Source: Leptospirales bacterium (GTDB taxonomy: Bacteria > Spirochaetota > Leptospiria > Leptospirales > Leptospiraceae). From it: DNA of 64,000 bases. Shown piece after piece: positions 46,685-53,594 of this stretch (its first letter is position 1; every line of letters begins with the position of its first letter). Both the position numbers and the translations under genes were made by a program. The stretch is taken from positions 44,360 to 108,359 of the forward strand of contig JAAFIR010000015.1 in NCBI GenBank assembly GCA_013297885.1, written 5' to 3'. The notes under the pieces were generated by a model. It did no database searches. It was not told where the DNA came from and saw only the letters and a list, made by a program, of their open reading frames with translations.

Positions 46685-46943
46685 AAAACAATTTTAAATC
46701 TTTTTCTATCAATGGAAATATATACGGAGATATAGACTCTTTAGTAAGTAAGTCAACTCGCTTTCCTAAAATTCTTTCTAGTTCACGTTTGTATCTAACT
46801 AAAGTAATCATGCTAATTATTGGTTCAAATTCAACTAATAAATCTAAATCACTATTGAAATTTGCTTCCCCTCTTCAGTAAGAACCAAAATAACTCGCTT
46901 TGAGAGTTTCTGTTTTAGCAAGAAACATACAAATTTTTTCCAT
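46671..46943 (-). pseudogene. MNT nucleotidyltransferase with in-frame TGA
   Basis: 'LKASYFGSY', TGA (46875-46877), then 'RGEANFNSDLDLLVEFEP' and 'GKRVDLLTKESISPYIFPL'. The GSxARGxA...SDLDLL motif of MNT proteins is intact except that the first codon after Tyr is a stop (CGA or CAA to TGA/TAA-type change). Overlaps the HEPN fragment as in functional pairs. Confidence 0.75.
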
Positions 46944-47048
46944 CTCAGAGTCATTTAATTATATGAGTCCAAGTTTCCTTGGTAATAAATATATTCTCTC
47001 AAAATTTATTGAAAAGCAGTTTTCTAAACTCCAATTCAAAAAAACTTC

Positions 47049-47213
47049 ATAGTGGAAATTAAAGTTCCACTTTAAACAAAATAAATTGTGTATAATTATA
47101 TCTTGTAACTTACTACTAATTCTTCAATTCAATAATTACTAGCAAGTCACAACTCTAATAGTGCATCTCACACCTGTTAGTTGCAATCTCGAAAAATTTA
47201 TTTGACTAAAGAT
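47049..47213. repeat. 160-bp intergenic repeat, copy A
   Basis: Starts with the hairpin AGTGGAA..TTCCACT, then TATATCTTGTAACTTACTAC, TTACTAGCAAGTCACAACTC, and ends CACACCTGTTAGTTGCAATC. Strongly similar to copy B at 50868. Both follow an MNT/HEPN locus. Nature unknown; some attC flavour (GTTAGTTGC) but no strict boxes. Confidence 0.65.
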
Positions 47214-47249
47214 TAATTAAAAATCGCACTAGACAAAAAGGGGAAAATT

Positions 47250-47606
47250 ATGCACGAAACTAAATGTTTTAAAATTATAAGAGGATGTTTAACAATTTTG
47301 ATTTTTATTGTACTACAAAATTGTATGACAATTAACTATCCCGATAAAGAAGTTAAATTAAGTGAAGACGAATTTTATTTTTCTGAAAAAAATTCTAATT
47401 CTTTTGTAATGCATTTTATAACCAACAAAGATCATTTACAAATAAATTTTGAAATTATTAACGATAAATTGTACTGCCTTTCGATAACAAATGATTATGA
47501 AGATAATCTAAATAAATGGGAATATTTAGTCCAAGGAGTTTTTCAAAAATTGTTCACACTACCAGAAGGTAAAAGTTGGGACTGGAATTGGATTGATAGG
47601 AATTAA
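47250..47606 (+). CDS. Small exported lipoprotein-like protein
   Basis: 118 residues. A hydrophobic N-terminus ends in 'IVLQNCMTINYPDKE', a plausible lipobox-like Cys near 25, followed by a small beta-rich domain ('GKSWDWNWIDRN' at the end). Ribosome site AGGGGAAA. No family recognised. Confidence 0.55.
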   Translation: MHETKCFKIIRGCLTILIFIVLQNCMTINYPDKEVKLSEDEFYFSEKNSNSFVMHFITNKDHLQINFEIINDKLYCLSITNDYEDNLNKWEYLVQGVFQKLFTLPEGKSWDWNWIDRN

Positions 47607-47647
47607 AAAAAATTTATTTATTATATTAAATATTAAAGGAGCTAATT

Positions 47648-47995
47648 ATGAAAAAAATTTTAGTAAACGGAATTGAATTTGAGGATTCAACGGTGGTTTT
47701 AAACAACTCAAATGTAGAGGTCAAATTTAATGATGGCAATTTTCAAATGTATGGTGAACACAACGAAGTTGTTGTATTTTCTAACTCATCAAATTTGCAT
47801 ATTTATGGCGACTACAACAAGGTTAAAGTGAAAGCAAATGATTCTAATCTTCATATCTATGGAACACATGTGAATGTATTTGTTGAAAAAGGTAATGCAA
47901 CTGTCTATGGAGATTATGGAAATGTGACTATTGAAAAAGATGCTGAAGCAGAAGTTTTTGGCGCTTATAAAAAAGTGAACAAGATTTCTGAATAA
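47648..47995 (+). CDS. Short beta-solenoid-like repeat protein
   Basis: 115 residues. A repeated pattern of about 17 residues: 'FQMYGEHNEVVVF', 'LHIYGDYNKVKVK', 'LHIYGTHVNVFVE', 'ATVYGDYGNVTIE', 'AEVFGAYKKV'. This is what right-handed beta-helix or DUF-type polymer-like proteins look like. AAGGAG before the start. Function unknown. Confidence 0.6.
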   Translation: MKKILVNGIEFEDSTVVLNNSNVEVKFNDGNFQMYGEHNEVVVFSNSSNLHIYGDYNKVKVKANDSNLHIYGTHVNVFVEKGNATVYGDYGNVTIEKDAEAEVFGAYKKVNKISE

Positions 47996-48036
47996 ACAAT
48001 ATTTTCATAAAAAAAAAATAAAAAAGGAATTAAAAG

Positions 48037-49104
48037 ATGATATATAGAATTTTAAAGAAAGAAGAACAAATCTTCCTAGAAGCAGTTAAAGACGACTCCG
48101 CTATTGATAAAGAAGCCAAACTTGAAGAGTTATTAAAATCTCCAGATGAGAATGGCTTTTTAAATGAAAATATTTTTGGAGAGCAACTACTTTTTTTGGG
48201 AACTCAAATTAGAACTAAAGATAAAAAACGTTCAGATATTTTAGCAATCGATAGTTATGGTAACTCTGTTGTTGTAGAGTTAAAAAAAGATAAAGGAAAA
48301 CTTGGAGTTGAAACCCAGGCCCTTCAGTATCTTGCAGACCTTGCAACTTTTAAGGGTAAGGCTTTTATGGAGAAGTTTTTACCACTAACACCTAATCTAG
48401 AAGATACGCTAAAAGGATTTTTAGGAAATGATTATGATCTAAATAAATTAAATTCTAAACAATCTATTATCCTTATAGCTCGATCATTTGATCCTTCTTT
48501 ATTTTCTATGGGCCAGTGGTTGTCTGAACAAGGAGTTCCTTTTAAATGCATTACATATAATTATTTTAAAACTAACGAAGAGGAATTTATTTCTTTTTCA
48601 ATAGTATTTGATCAATTTTCAAATAAAAAGAAAATATTATCTTTTAATTCTCCATTAAACCAAACCCGAGAGCCTGAAGTATATTGGTTCAATATTGGCT
48701 TTAAGGAACAAGAGGCTTGGGATAAAATGAAAGAAAAAAAATTTGTTCCAGCTGGATTTGATGGAAGTCCAGGTGATAGAGGTGAATTGATTATGACTTC
48801 TTTTATTAAGGGAGATAAAATTGTAGCTTATGCAAGCGGATTTGGAGTTGTCGGATTTGGCGCGGTTAATGCAGAAACTTATAAATTAACTGAATTGAAT
48901 AGTTCTGAAGATTATTTTGATGGACGATATCTTCATCGAATTGGCATTCAATGGGAACAAAAAATAGATTTGTTAATTGAAGCTATAACACCAATTACTT
49001 TAAAAGAGATCGTTGGCTTAAGTAATCCAATTCAAACAAAACAAATATTTCCAAGTGATAAAATTCAAGCTTTGTTAAGCAAATTTAATGATAATCAAAA
49101 CTAA
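48037..49104 (+). CDS. NucS/DUF91-like PD-(D/E)XK nuclease
   Basis: 355 residues. 'FLGTQIRTKDKKRSDILAIDSYGNSVVVELKKDKG' region (about 55-88) has the D...ExK nuclease pattern with the QALQYL helix after it, as in NucS/DUF91 proteins. The C-terminal half (from about 210) is a separate domain. AAAAGGAAT before the start. Possible defence or repair role. Confidence 0.72.
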   Translation: MIYRILKKEEQIFLEAVKDDSAIDKEAKLEELLKSPDENGFLNENIFGEQLLFLGTQIRTKDKKRSDILAIDSYGNSVVVELKKDKGKLGVETQALQYLADLATFKGKAFMEKFLPLTPNLEDTLKGFLGNDYDLNKLNSKQSIILIARSFDPSLFSMGQWLSEQGVPFKCITYNYFKTNEEEFISFSIVFDQFSNKKKILSFNSPLNQTREPEVYWFNIGFKEQEAWDKMKEKKFVPAGFDGSPGDRGELIMTSFIKGDKIVAYASGFGVVGFGAVNAETYKLTELNSSEDYFDGRYLHRIGIQWEQKIDLLIEAITPITLKEIVGLSNPIQTKQIFPSDKIQALLSKFNDNQN

Positions 49105-49207
49105 ATGGGATTTAAAATTTTAGGAATGAAAATAATTTTATTATATTAAACTAAAGTCGAGAGTGAATAAATAAAAAATTCAAAGGATTGTACTTCAATA
49201 TTTTATT

Positions 49208-49336
49208 TTGGGCGAATCGGAATGCAATACTTCTGTCATTCGATAGTATCATTTGGCGATATCATTCCGTCAGGCTCTCAGCTTCTATCAAAAAATTTCA
49301 TACGAAATTTTTTGATAACGCTTCGATCCTTTTCGC
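49208..49336 (-). repeat. Three-way-junction element, copy 8
   Basis: On the minus strand: P1 GCGAA/TTCGC; P2 AGG/CCT (a sixth version is copy 10; this is the fifth of its kind); base of P3 AGC/GCT; P3 TATCAAAAAATTTC/GAAATTTTTTGATA; P4 CGGAATG/CATTCCG. Preceded by TTCTTCAATACTAT. The frame 49222-49482 over it is spurious. Confidence 0.86.
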
Positions 49337-49547
49337 ATAGTATTGAAGAATTTATTCAATTATGGGAATATTTTTTAGTGGAGTTTAGTTTGTTTGGAAC
49401 TTCATTCAATTTTTTTATTTTGGCGAATAGGAAAGAGAGAGCTATAGTATGTAAATTTAGTATATATGTAAAACTGTTTTAAGTTGAGTTTTTTTGTGAA
49501 ATGGAAAGAGTAGAATAGTTATTTAAAATTATACGGGAGTTAATAAA

Positions 49548-50073
49548 ATGAATCGATCAGAAATACTTAAATATATCGATCTTTATGATACTGAAAAAAA
49601 ACTTATTCGATAAAATTGGACCGAAAGCGAAAAAAAGAGGTTATTTAACTTTTAAAGAATTTTATGATATATGTATGTGGAAGTCAGCAAGACCGAAAAA
49701 AAAATATCTCAAAAATCAAAAACGAACAGTAGAAGATGTTACAAAAAAAGCATTATCTGAAAAAGATGAGCGAAGTCGGATTCAAATTTTAACTGAATTA
49801 CACGGTATCGAAATTCCAACAGCTTCCACAATTCTTACTGTTATTTTTCCAGAAAGTTATGCAGTAATCGATATTCGGTGTGTGGAGATGGTTCAAGAGA
49901 AATTCAACCTAGAATTAAAGAAAAGCATCTCTATGAATGTCTGGATTAATTATCTTGAAGAAATTAGAAAACAAGCAAAGGATTTTGATGTCACTCCAAG
50001 AGAGTTGGAAAAAGCATTATTTGCTATGCACAAAGAAAAGCTTGATAGAAATTCCTTCCAGAATTTATATTAA
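49548..50073 (+). pseudogene. Unknown HhH-like gene, frameshift at A8 run
   Basis: A good start (GGGAG then ATG at 49548) reads 'MNRSEILKYIDLYDTE' into an A8 run and stops. With one A fewer it joins the long frame 'NLFDKIGPKAKKRGYLTF' to 50073, about 174 residues. The body ('LTELHGIEIPTASTILTVIFP', 'YAVIDIRCVEMV') resembles helix-hairpin-helix glycosylase-like proteins. Slippage on A8 could restore it. Confidence 0.6.
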
Positions 50074-50254
50074 TAGATATGAGCAAAATGAATAAGTATT
50101 ATTTTTTTGCAAAAGTTGATAATGGAAATAGATTGCTGAGCAAAGCAGAATCATGGGGTGGATTCTAATAGCAAATTATGGAGAAAGTTTTGAAAAAAAA
50201 ATATTAGAGAGTAAAAATCATTGTTATTTATTATTAGTTTTGAATAATTGAGCA

Positions 50255-50539
50255 ATGAAACCTGAAATTATAGAGATTATATCAAATTATTTTAAAACAA
50301 AAAAAATAAAAAAAGCTTACCTTTTTGGTTCTTTTGCAAAAGGCACTGAAACCAATAGAAGCGATATAGACTTACTCGTAGAATTAACTGAATCAATCGG
50401 ATTTATGAAGTTAATTGAATACAAATTGGATTTAGAATATAAATTAAATCGAAAAATTGATTTATTAACTTTTAATTCAGTCTCACCCAAAATTTTACCA
50501 CTTATTCAAAAAGATTTAAAATTAATTTATGAACGTTAA
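50255..50539 (+). CDS. mntA: MntA-like nucleotidyltransferase antitoxin
   Basis: 94 residues. 'AYLFGSFAKGTETNRSDIDLLVEL' is the complete GSxAxG...DxD motif. It overlaps the HEPN gene by 11 nt. By family knowledge it adds AMP to the HEPN toxin tyrosine and neutralises it. The most complete of the four MNT/HEPN pairs here. Confidence 0.88.
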   Translation: MKPEIIEIISNYFKTKKIKKAYLFGSFAKGTETNRSDIDLLVELTESIGFMKLIEYKLDLEYKLNRKIDLLTFNSVSPKILPLIQKDLKLIYER

Positions 50540-50870
50540 TGATAAAATACGAATTGAACATATCTTGGAAGCGATACAAGATATTGAAACTTTTACATTA
50601 AATTGTAGTCGTGAAAATTTTCTAAAAAATAGATTAATTCAAAGTGCAGTTGTTAGACAGTTTGAAATAATTGGTGAGGCTTCAGGATTTATCTCAGAAG
50701 AAATTCAATTCAAATATTCTAATATTCCTTGGCGAGTAATCAAAAACTTTCGTAATATTTTAATACATCAATATTTCGGTGTCGATTACAATGAAGTTTT
50801 CTCGGTAATCGAAAATGAACTTGGTAGTCTTAAAAATGAAATTAATAAAATTATTTTAGAAAATTTATAG
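50529..50870 (+). CDS. hepT: HepT-like HEPN RNase toxin
   Basis: 113 residues of the DUF86/HepT type. 'RNILIHQYF' (about 80-88) is the intact RxxxxHxY(F) active site; 'RQFEIIGEASGFISEE' is the usual helix. Should cut RNA when free of MntA. Confidence 0.88.
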   Translation: MNVNDKIRIEHILEAIQDIETFTLNCSRENFLKNRLIQSAVVRQFEIIGEASGFISEEIQFKYSNIPWRVIKNFRNILIHQYFGVDYNEVFSVIENELGSLKNEINKIILENL

Positions 50871-51020
50871 TGGAAATTAAAGTTCCAATATAATCAAAAA
50901 AAATACTGTATATTTATATCTTGTGAGTTACTACTAATTCAATAATTACTAGCAAGACACAACTCTAATAGTGCAACTCACACCTGTTAGTTGCAATATA
51001 GAAAAATATATTTGACTAAA
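50868..51020. repeat. 160-bp intergenic repeat, copy B
   Basis: Same order as copy A: AGTGGAAATTAAAGTTCC, then TTATATCTTGTGAGTTACTA, TTACTAGCAAGACACAACTC, ending CACACCTGTTAGTTGCAATA. Here TGTGAGTT pairs with AACTCACA and TGCAACT with AGTTGCA, so the core can fold. It starts right at the hepT stop. Confidence 0.65.
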
Positions 51021-51064
51021 AATTATTTAATCTAATTTTTCAATTTATTTATCTAAAGTCTAGT

Positions 51065-51131
51065 TCCAATCTTTCTAAAATGAAAGCAGCTAAAATATCT
51101 TGTTTACTTTAAGCGAGAGTTTTGTTGTTCA
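51065..51131 (-). pseudogene. Antitoxin C-terminal remnant, copy 1
   Basis: On the minus strand reads 'LNNKTLA', stop, 'SKQDILAAFILERLELDF'. It is about 80 percent identical by eye to 51978-52043, in the same orientation. The two copies flank the MNT-HEPN pair at 51254-51954. Confidence 0.5.
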
Positions 51132-51253
51132 AACTTTTTCAAATCGAGCTACCATGTTTTTTATTCTTTATTTTATTTAAAATTAATAAGAAATTACTTG
51201 TAAAATTAATAATATTTTAAAATTAATTAACATAGTTAAATGGTGAAAATAAA

Positions 51254-51577
51254 ATGGTATCAAATCAGGAATTAGTAGAAATTCAAAATTTAATAATCCA
51301 AGACTATTCTCCAAATAAAATTATTCTTTTTGGGTCATATGCAAAAGGTACTGCAACTGAAAAAAGCGATTTAGATTTATTAATCATTTCTGATATTGAA
51401 AAAAAAATTCCACGATGGAAAAGAGGTTTGTCACTTAGAGTAAAATTATCTCAATATAAAATTCCAAGAGATTTATTGTTTTATTCAACTGATGAAGTTT
51501 CTCATTGGATAGGAGTAAATAATTCATTCATAGATAAAGTTTTAAAAGAAGGAAAAATTTTGTATGAACAAATCTGA
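51254..51577 (+). CDS. MNT nucleotidyltransferase antitoxin
   Basis: 107 residues. 'IILFGSYAKGTATEKSDLDLLII' is the intact motif. The C-terminus ('FIDKVLKEGKILYEQI') is typical of MNT proteins that pair with HEPN proteins of the AERD type, which follow here with a 14-nt overlap. Confidence 0.85.
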   Translation: MVSNQELVEIQNLIIQDYSPNKIILFGSYAKGTATEKSDLDLLIISDIEKKIPRWKRGLSLRVKLSQYKIPRDLLFYSTDEVSHWIGVNNSFIDKVLKEGKILYEQI

Positions 51578-51954
51578 GTTAGTTGCTGCTTGGATAAAAA
51601 AAGCTGAAAGGTGATATAAAAAATATAGAAAATAATTTATCCTTTTCTGATGAAGAAATTCCAATAGATACTGTTTGTTTTCATTGCCAACAAGCTATCG
51701 AAAAAATGTTAAAAGCTTTTTTAACTTCTAAAGAACTAGAATTTCCATATACTCATAATCTTGGTAGTTTAGTTCAAATTGCTCAAGTGGTAGATAAAAG
51801 TTTTTTTGAAATTAAAGAGAATGTCGAAGTTTTTTCTCCTTTTGCAGTTGAGATTAGATACCCCGACAATTCTGAACTACCCACACCAAATGAATGTCGA
51901 GAATTATTTCAATCAGTTTTAGAAATCAAAAAATTTATACAAGATAAAATTTAG
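51564..51954 (+). pseudogene. HEPN-domain gene with one-base insertion
   Basis: From ATG 51564 the frame reads 'MNKSELVAAWIKKAER' then TGA. Removing one T near 51612 gives 'AERDIKNIENNLSFSDEEI', the classic HEPN start, and joins the frame 'FHCQQAIEKMLKAFLTSKEL' to 51954 (about 129 residues). So a single-base insertion inactivates it, unless it is a sequencing error. Confidence 0.75.
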
Positions 51955-51977
51955 TTATACAAACTCATAATCTTTTT

Positions 51978-52043
51978 CCAATCTTTCTAAAATTAAAGCA
52001 GCTAAAAAATCTTGTTCTTTATCGGGAAGAGTTTTGTTGTTCA
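51978..52043 (-). pseudogene. Antitoxin C-terminal remnant, copy 2
   Basis: On the minus strand 'LNNKTLPDKEQDFLAALIL' followed by 'ERLEKDYEFV' and stop. Resembles the C-terminus of small addiction-module antitoxins; the 5' part is absent and element copy 9 begins beside it. Confidence 0.5.
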
Positions 52044-52048
52044 ATAGC

Positions 52049-52208
52049 TTGGGCGAATTTTTTTCCACCTAACATTCATTAACCGTAAAATCTAATTTAT
52101 ATTTGCTGGAAAAAAAACGGGCTTTTTGCTACTTCTTTTGAAAACTGGGAGACAGTGGGTTTTAACCCACTGCCCAGTTTCAAAAGAAACGCTACAATCC
52201 CTTTCGCT
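52049..52208 (-). repeat. Three-way-junction element, copy 9
   Basis: On the minus strand: P1 GCGAA/TTCGC; P2 GGG/CCC; P3 about 25 bp (TTTCTTTTGAAACTGGG..AGTGGGTT with AACCCACT..CCCAGTTTTCAAAAGAA); P4 TTTTTTTTCCA/TGGAAAAAAA. Preceded by CTCAATACGAA. Confidence 0.87.
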
Positions 52209-52344
52209 TCGTATTGAGGTATTTGATTTGGGTTGAGAGATTACTAAGTAAAATTACGTCTAGCAAACTTTTAAACAGTATATTTCTTGACTAAATATAT
52301 GCTACAAAATTCCTTATACTGGTTAGTACAAGGAGACATAAAAT

Positions 52345-52548
52345 ATGTTTGATTTGGGTAAAGAATGGACTTCCTTTGAATGTCCAAAATGCAAATATGA
52401 AATTGATATTCAATTAATTGATTTAAACGATAATGAGCAAACTTATTGTAATAATTGCAAAGTTAAAATCCAATTTGATGATAAAAATGCTTCAGTAGAA
52501 ACAAGTATCAAAAAAATAAATAACGCATTAAGAAATTTAGGAAAATAA
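52345..52548 (+). CDS. Small zinc-ribbon protein
   Basis: 67 residues with two CxxC knuckles, 'FECPKCKYEID' and 'YCNNCKVKI', 27 residues apart. AAGGAG precedes the start. Its stop abuts the ATG of the nuclease gene (TAAATG), so it is probably its partner. Confidence 0.7.
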   Translation: MFDLGKEWTSFECPKCKYEIDIQLIDLNDNEQTYCNNCKVKIQFDDKNASVETSIKKINNALRNLGK

Positions 52549-53505
52549 ATGTATTATAATCACAATTTAAGGACAAGTTTACAAGAATGGAAAGTAAGAC
52601 TTGTAAAAGCTAATGTTGAACATTATGCAAGTCAATTAAAATTTCTAATCAATAATCTAGAAAATAATAAATTACTTTTTGGGCTCATTCAAGAGTCAAT
52701 TATGAAATATTCTTATCCTAATTCAGATGAGTACTTTGAAAATATTTTAAAGTCAGACTTTAAACCAGAGATAAATTTTGAGAATCAAATGCACCGTGCG
52801 AGTTTAAGTTATCAACTTTTAAAATATGCAATTATGGAAAGCAAATCATATAGTTTATTCGGGTATTACGGTGGAAGTTTTGATGTAGCAAAAGAGAAAT
52901 CAATTGAGTTCTTTATCACACCGATTATTTATTATCTGCATGATAAACTAGATGAATCAAATTCAATATTATTCCTTCTTGAAAAATATAAAAAAAGAAC
53001 GGAATGGTTTACATACATAGAATTAAAAGCTAAATATGAGACGGCTATAAAAAGTTATGAAGAGATATTTGAAAATGATTTGAGATTATTTTTATTTGAC
53101 CAAGGAATTGATTATCCTTTTTCAACTCCAAAATCTACTTCTGGACGAGCCGATATTATAGGTTCGATTGAAACTGACAATCCAATTGTTATTGAAATAA
53201 AAATTTTTGATAAAGAAAAAAATTATGGAAAAAATAGAATCATCGATGGCTTTTCTCAAATTATAAAATATACAAATGACTACAATAAAGAGATAGGATA
53301 TTTAATAGTATTCAATATGAACAATCTTGAAATTGAATTTGAATTAAATGATAAAAATAATAATTTTCCACCAATGATACACTTTAGTAACAAAACATAT
53401 TTTATAATTATTGTGAATTTATTTAATGATGTTTCAGCCAGTAAACAAGGTAAAACTGAAAAAGTAACTATAAATGAAAATGAACTAACAGCTATAGTTG
53501 ATTAA
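52549..53505 (+). CDS. Putative PD-(D/E)XK nuclease, unknown family
   Basis: 318 residues. N-terminal 200 residues are helical; 'GRADIIGSIETDNPIVIEIKIFDKE' (about 203-227) is a D-x(n)-ExK nuclease core, followed by 'GFSQIIKYTNDYNKEIGYLIVF', the usual helix and strand. Coupled to a zinc-ribbon protein and next to a restriction-modification gene, so a defence role is likely (inference). Confidence 0.68.
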   Translation: MYYNHNLRTSLQEWKVRLVKANVEHYASQLKFLINNLENNKLLFGLIQESIMKYSYPNSDEYFENILKSDFKPEINFENQMHRASLSYQLLKYAIMESKSYSLFGYYGGSFDVAKEKSIEFFITPIIYYLHDKLDESNSILFLLEKYKKRTEWFTYIELKAKYETAIKSYEEIFENDLRLFLFDQGIDYPFSTPKSTSGRADIIGSIETDNPIVIEIKIFDKEKNYGKNRIIDGFSQIIKYTNDYNKEIGYLIVFNMNNLEIEFELNDKNNNFPPMIHFSNKTYFIIIVNLFNDVSASKQGKTEKVTINENELTAIVD

Positions 53506-53594
53506 TTTTAAACCAAACACCACTACTTATTTGAATAGACAAAATAAGCTCTAGTGATACTGTATTTTTTTAAAGTTTTGTAAAGGGAATTTTT

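Noticed and set aside
49222..49482. Open frame of 86 codons on the plus strand
   Set aside because: It runs through element copy 8 and AT-rich DNA; no ribosome site, no domain.
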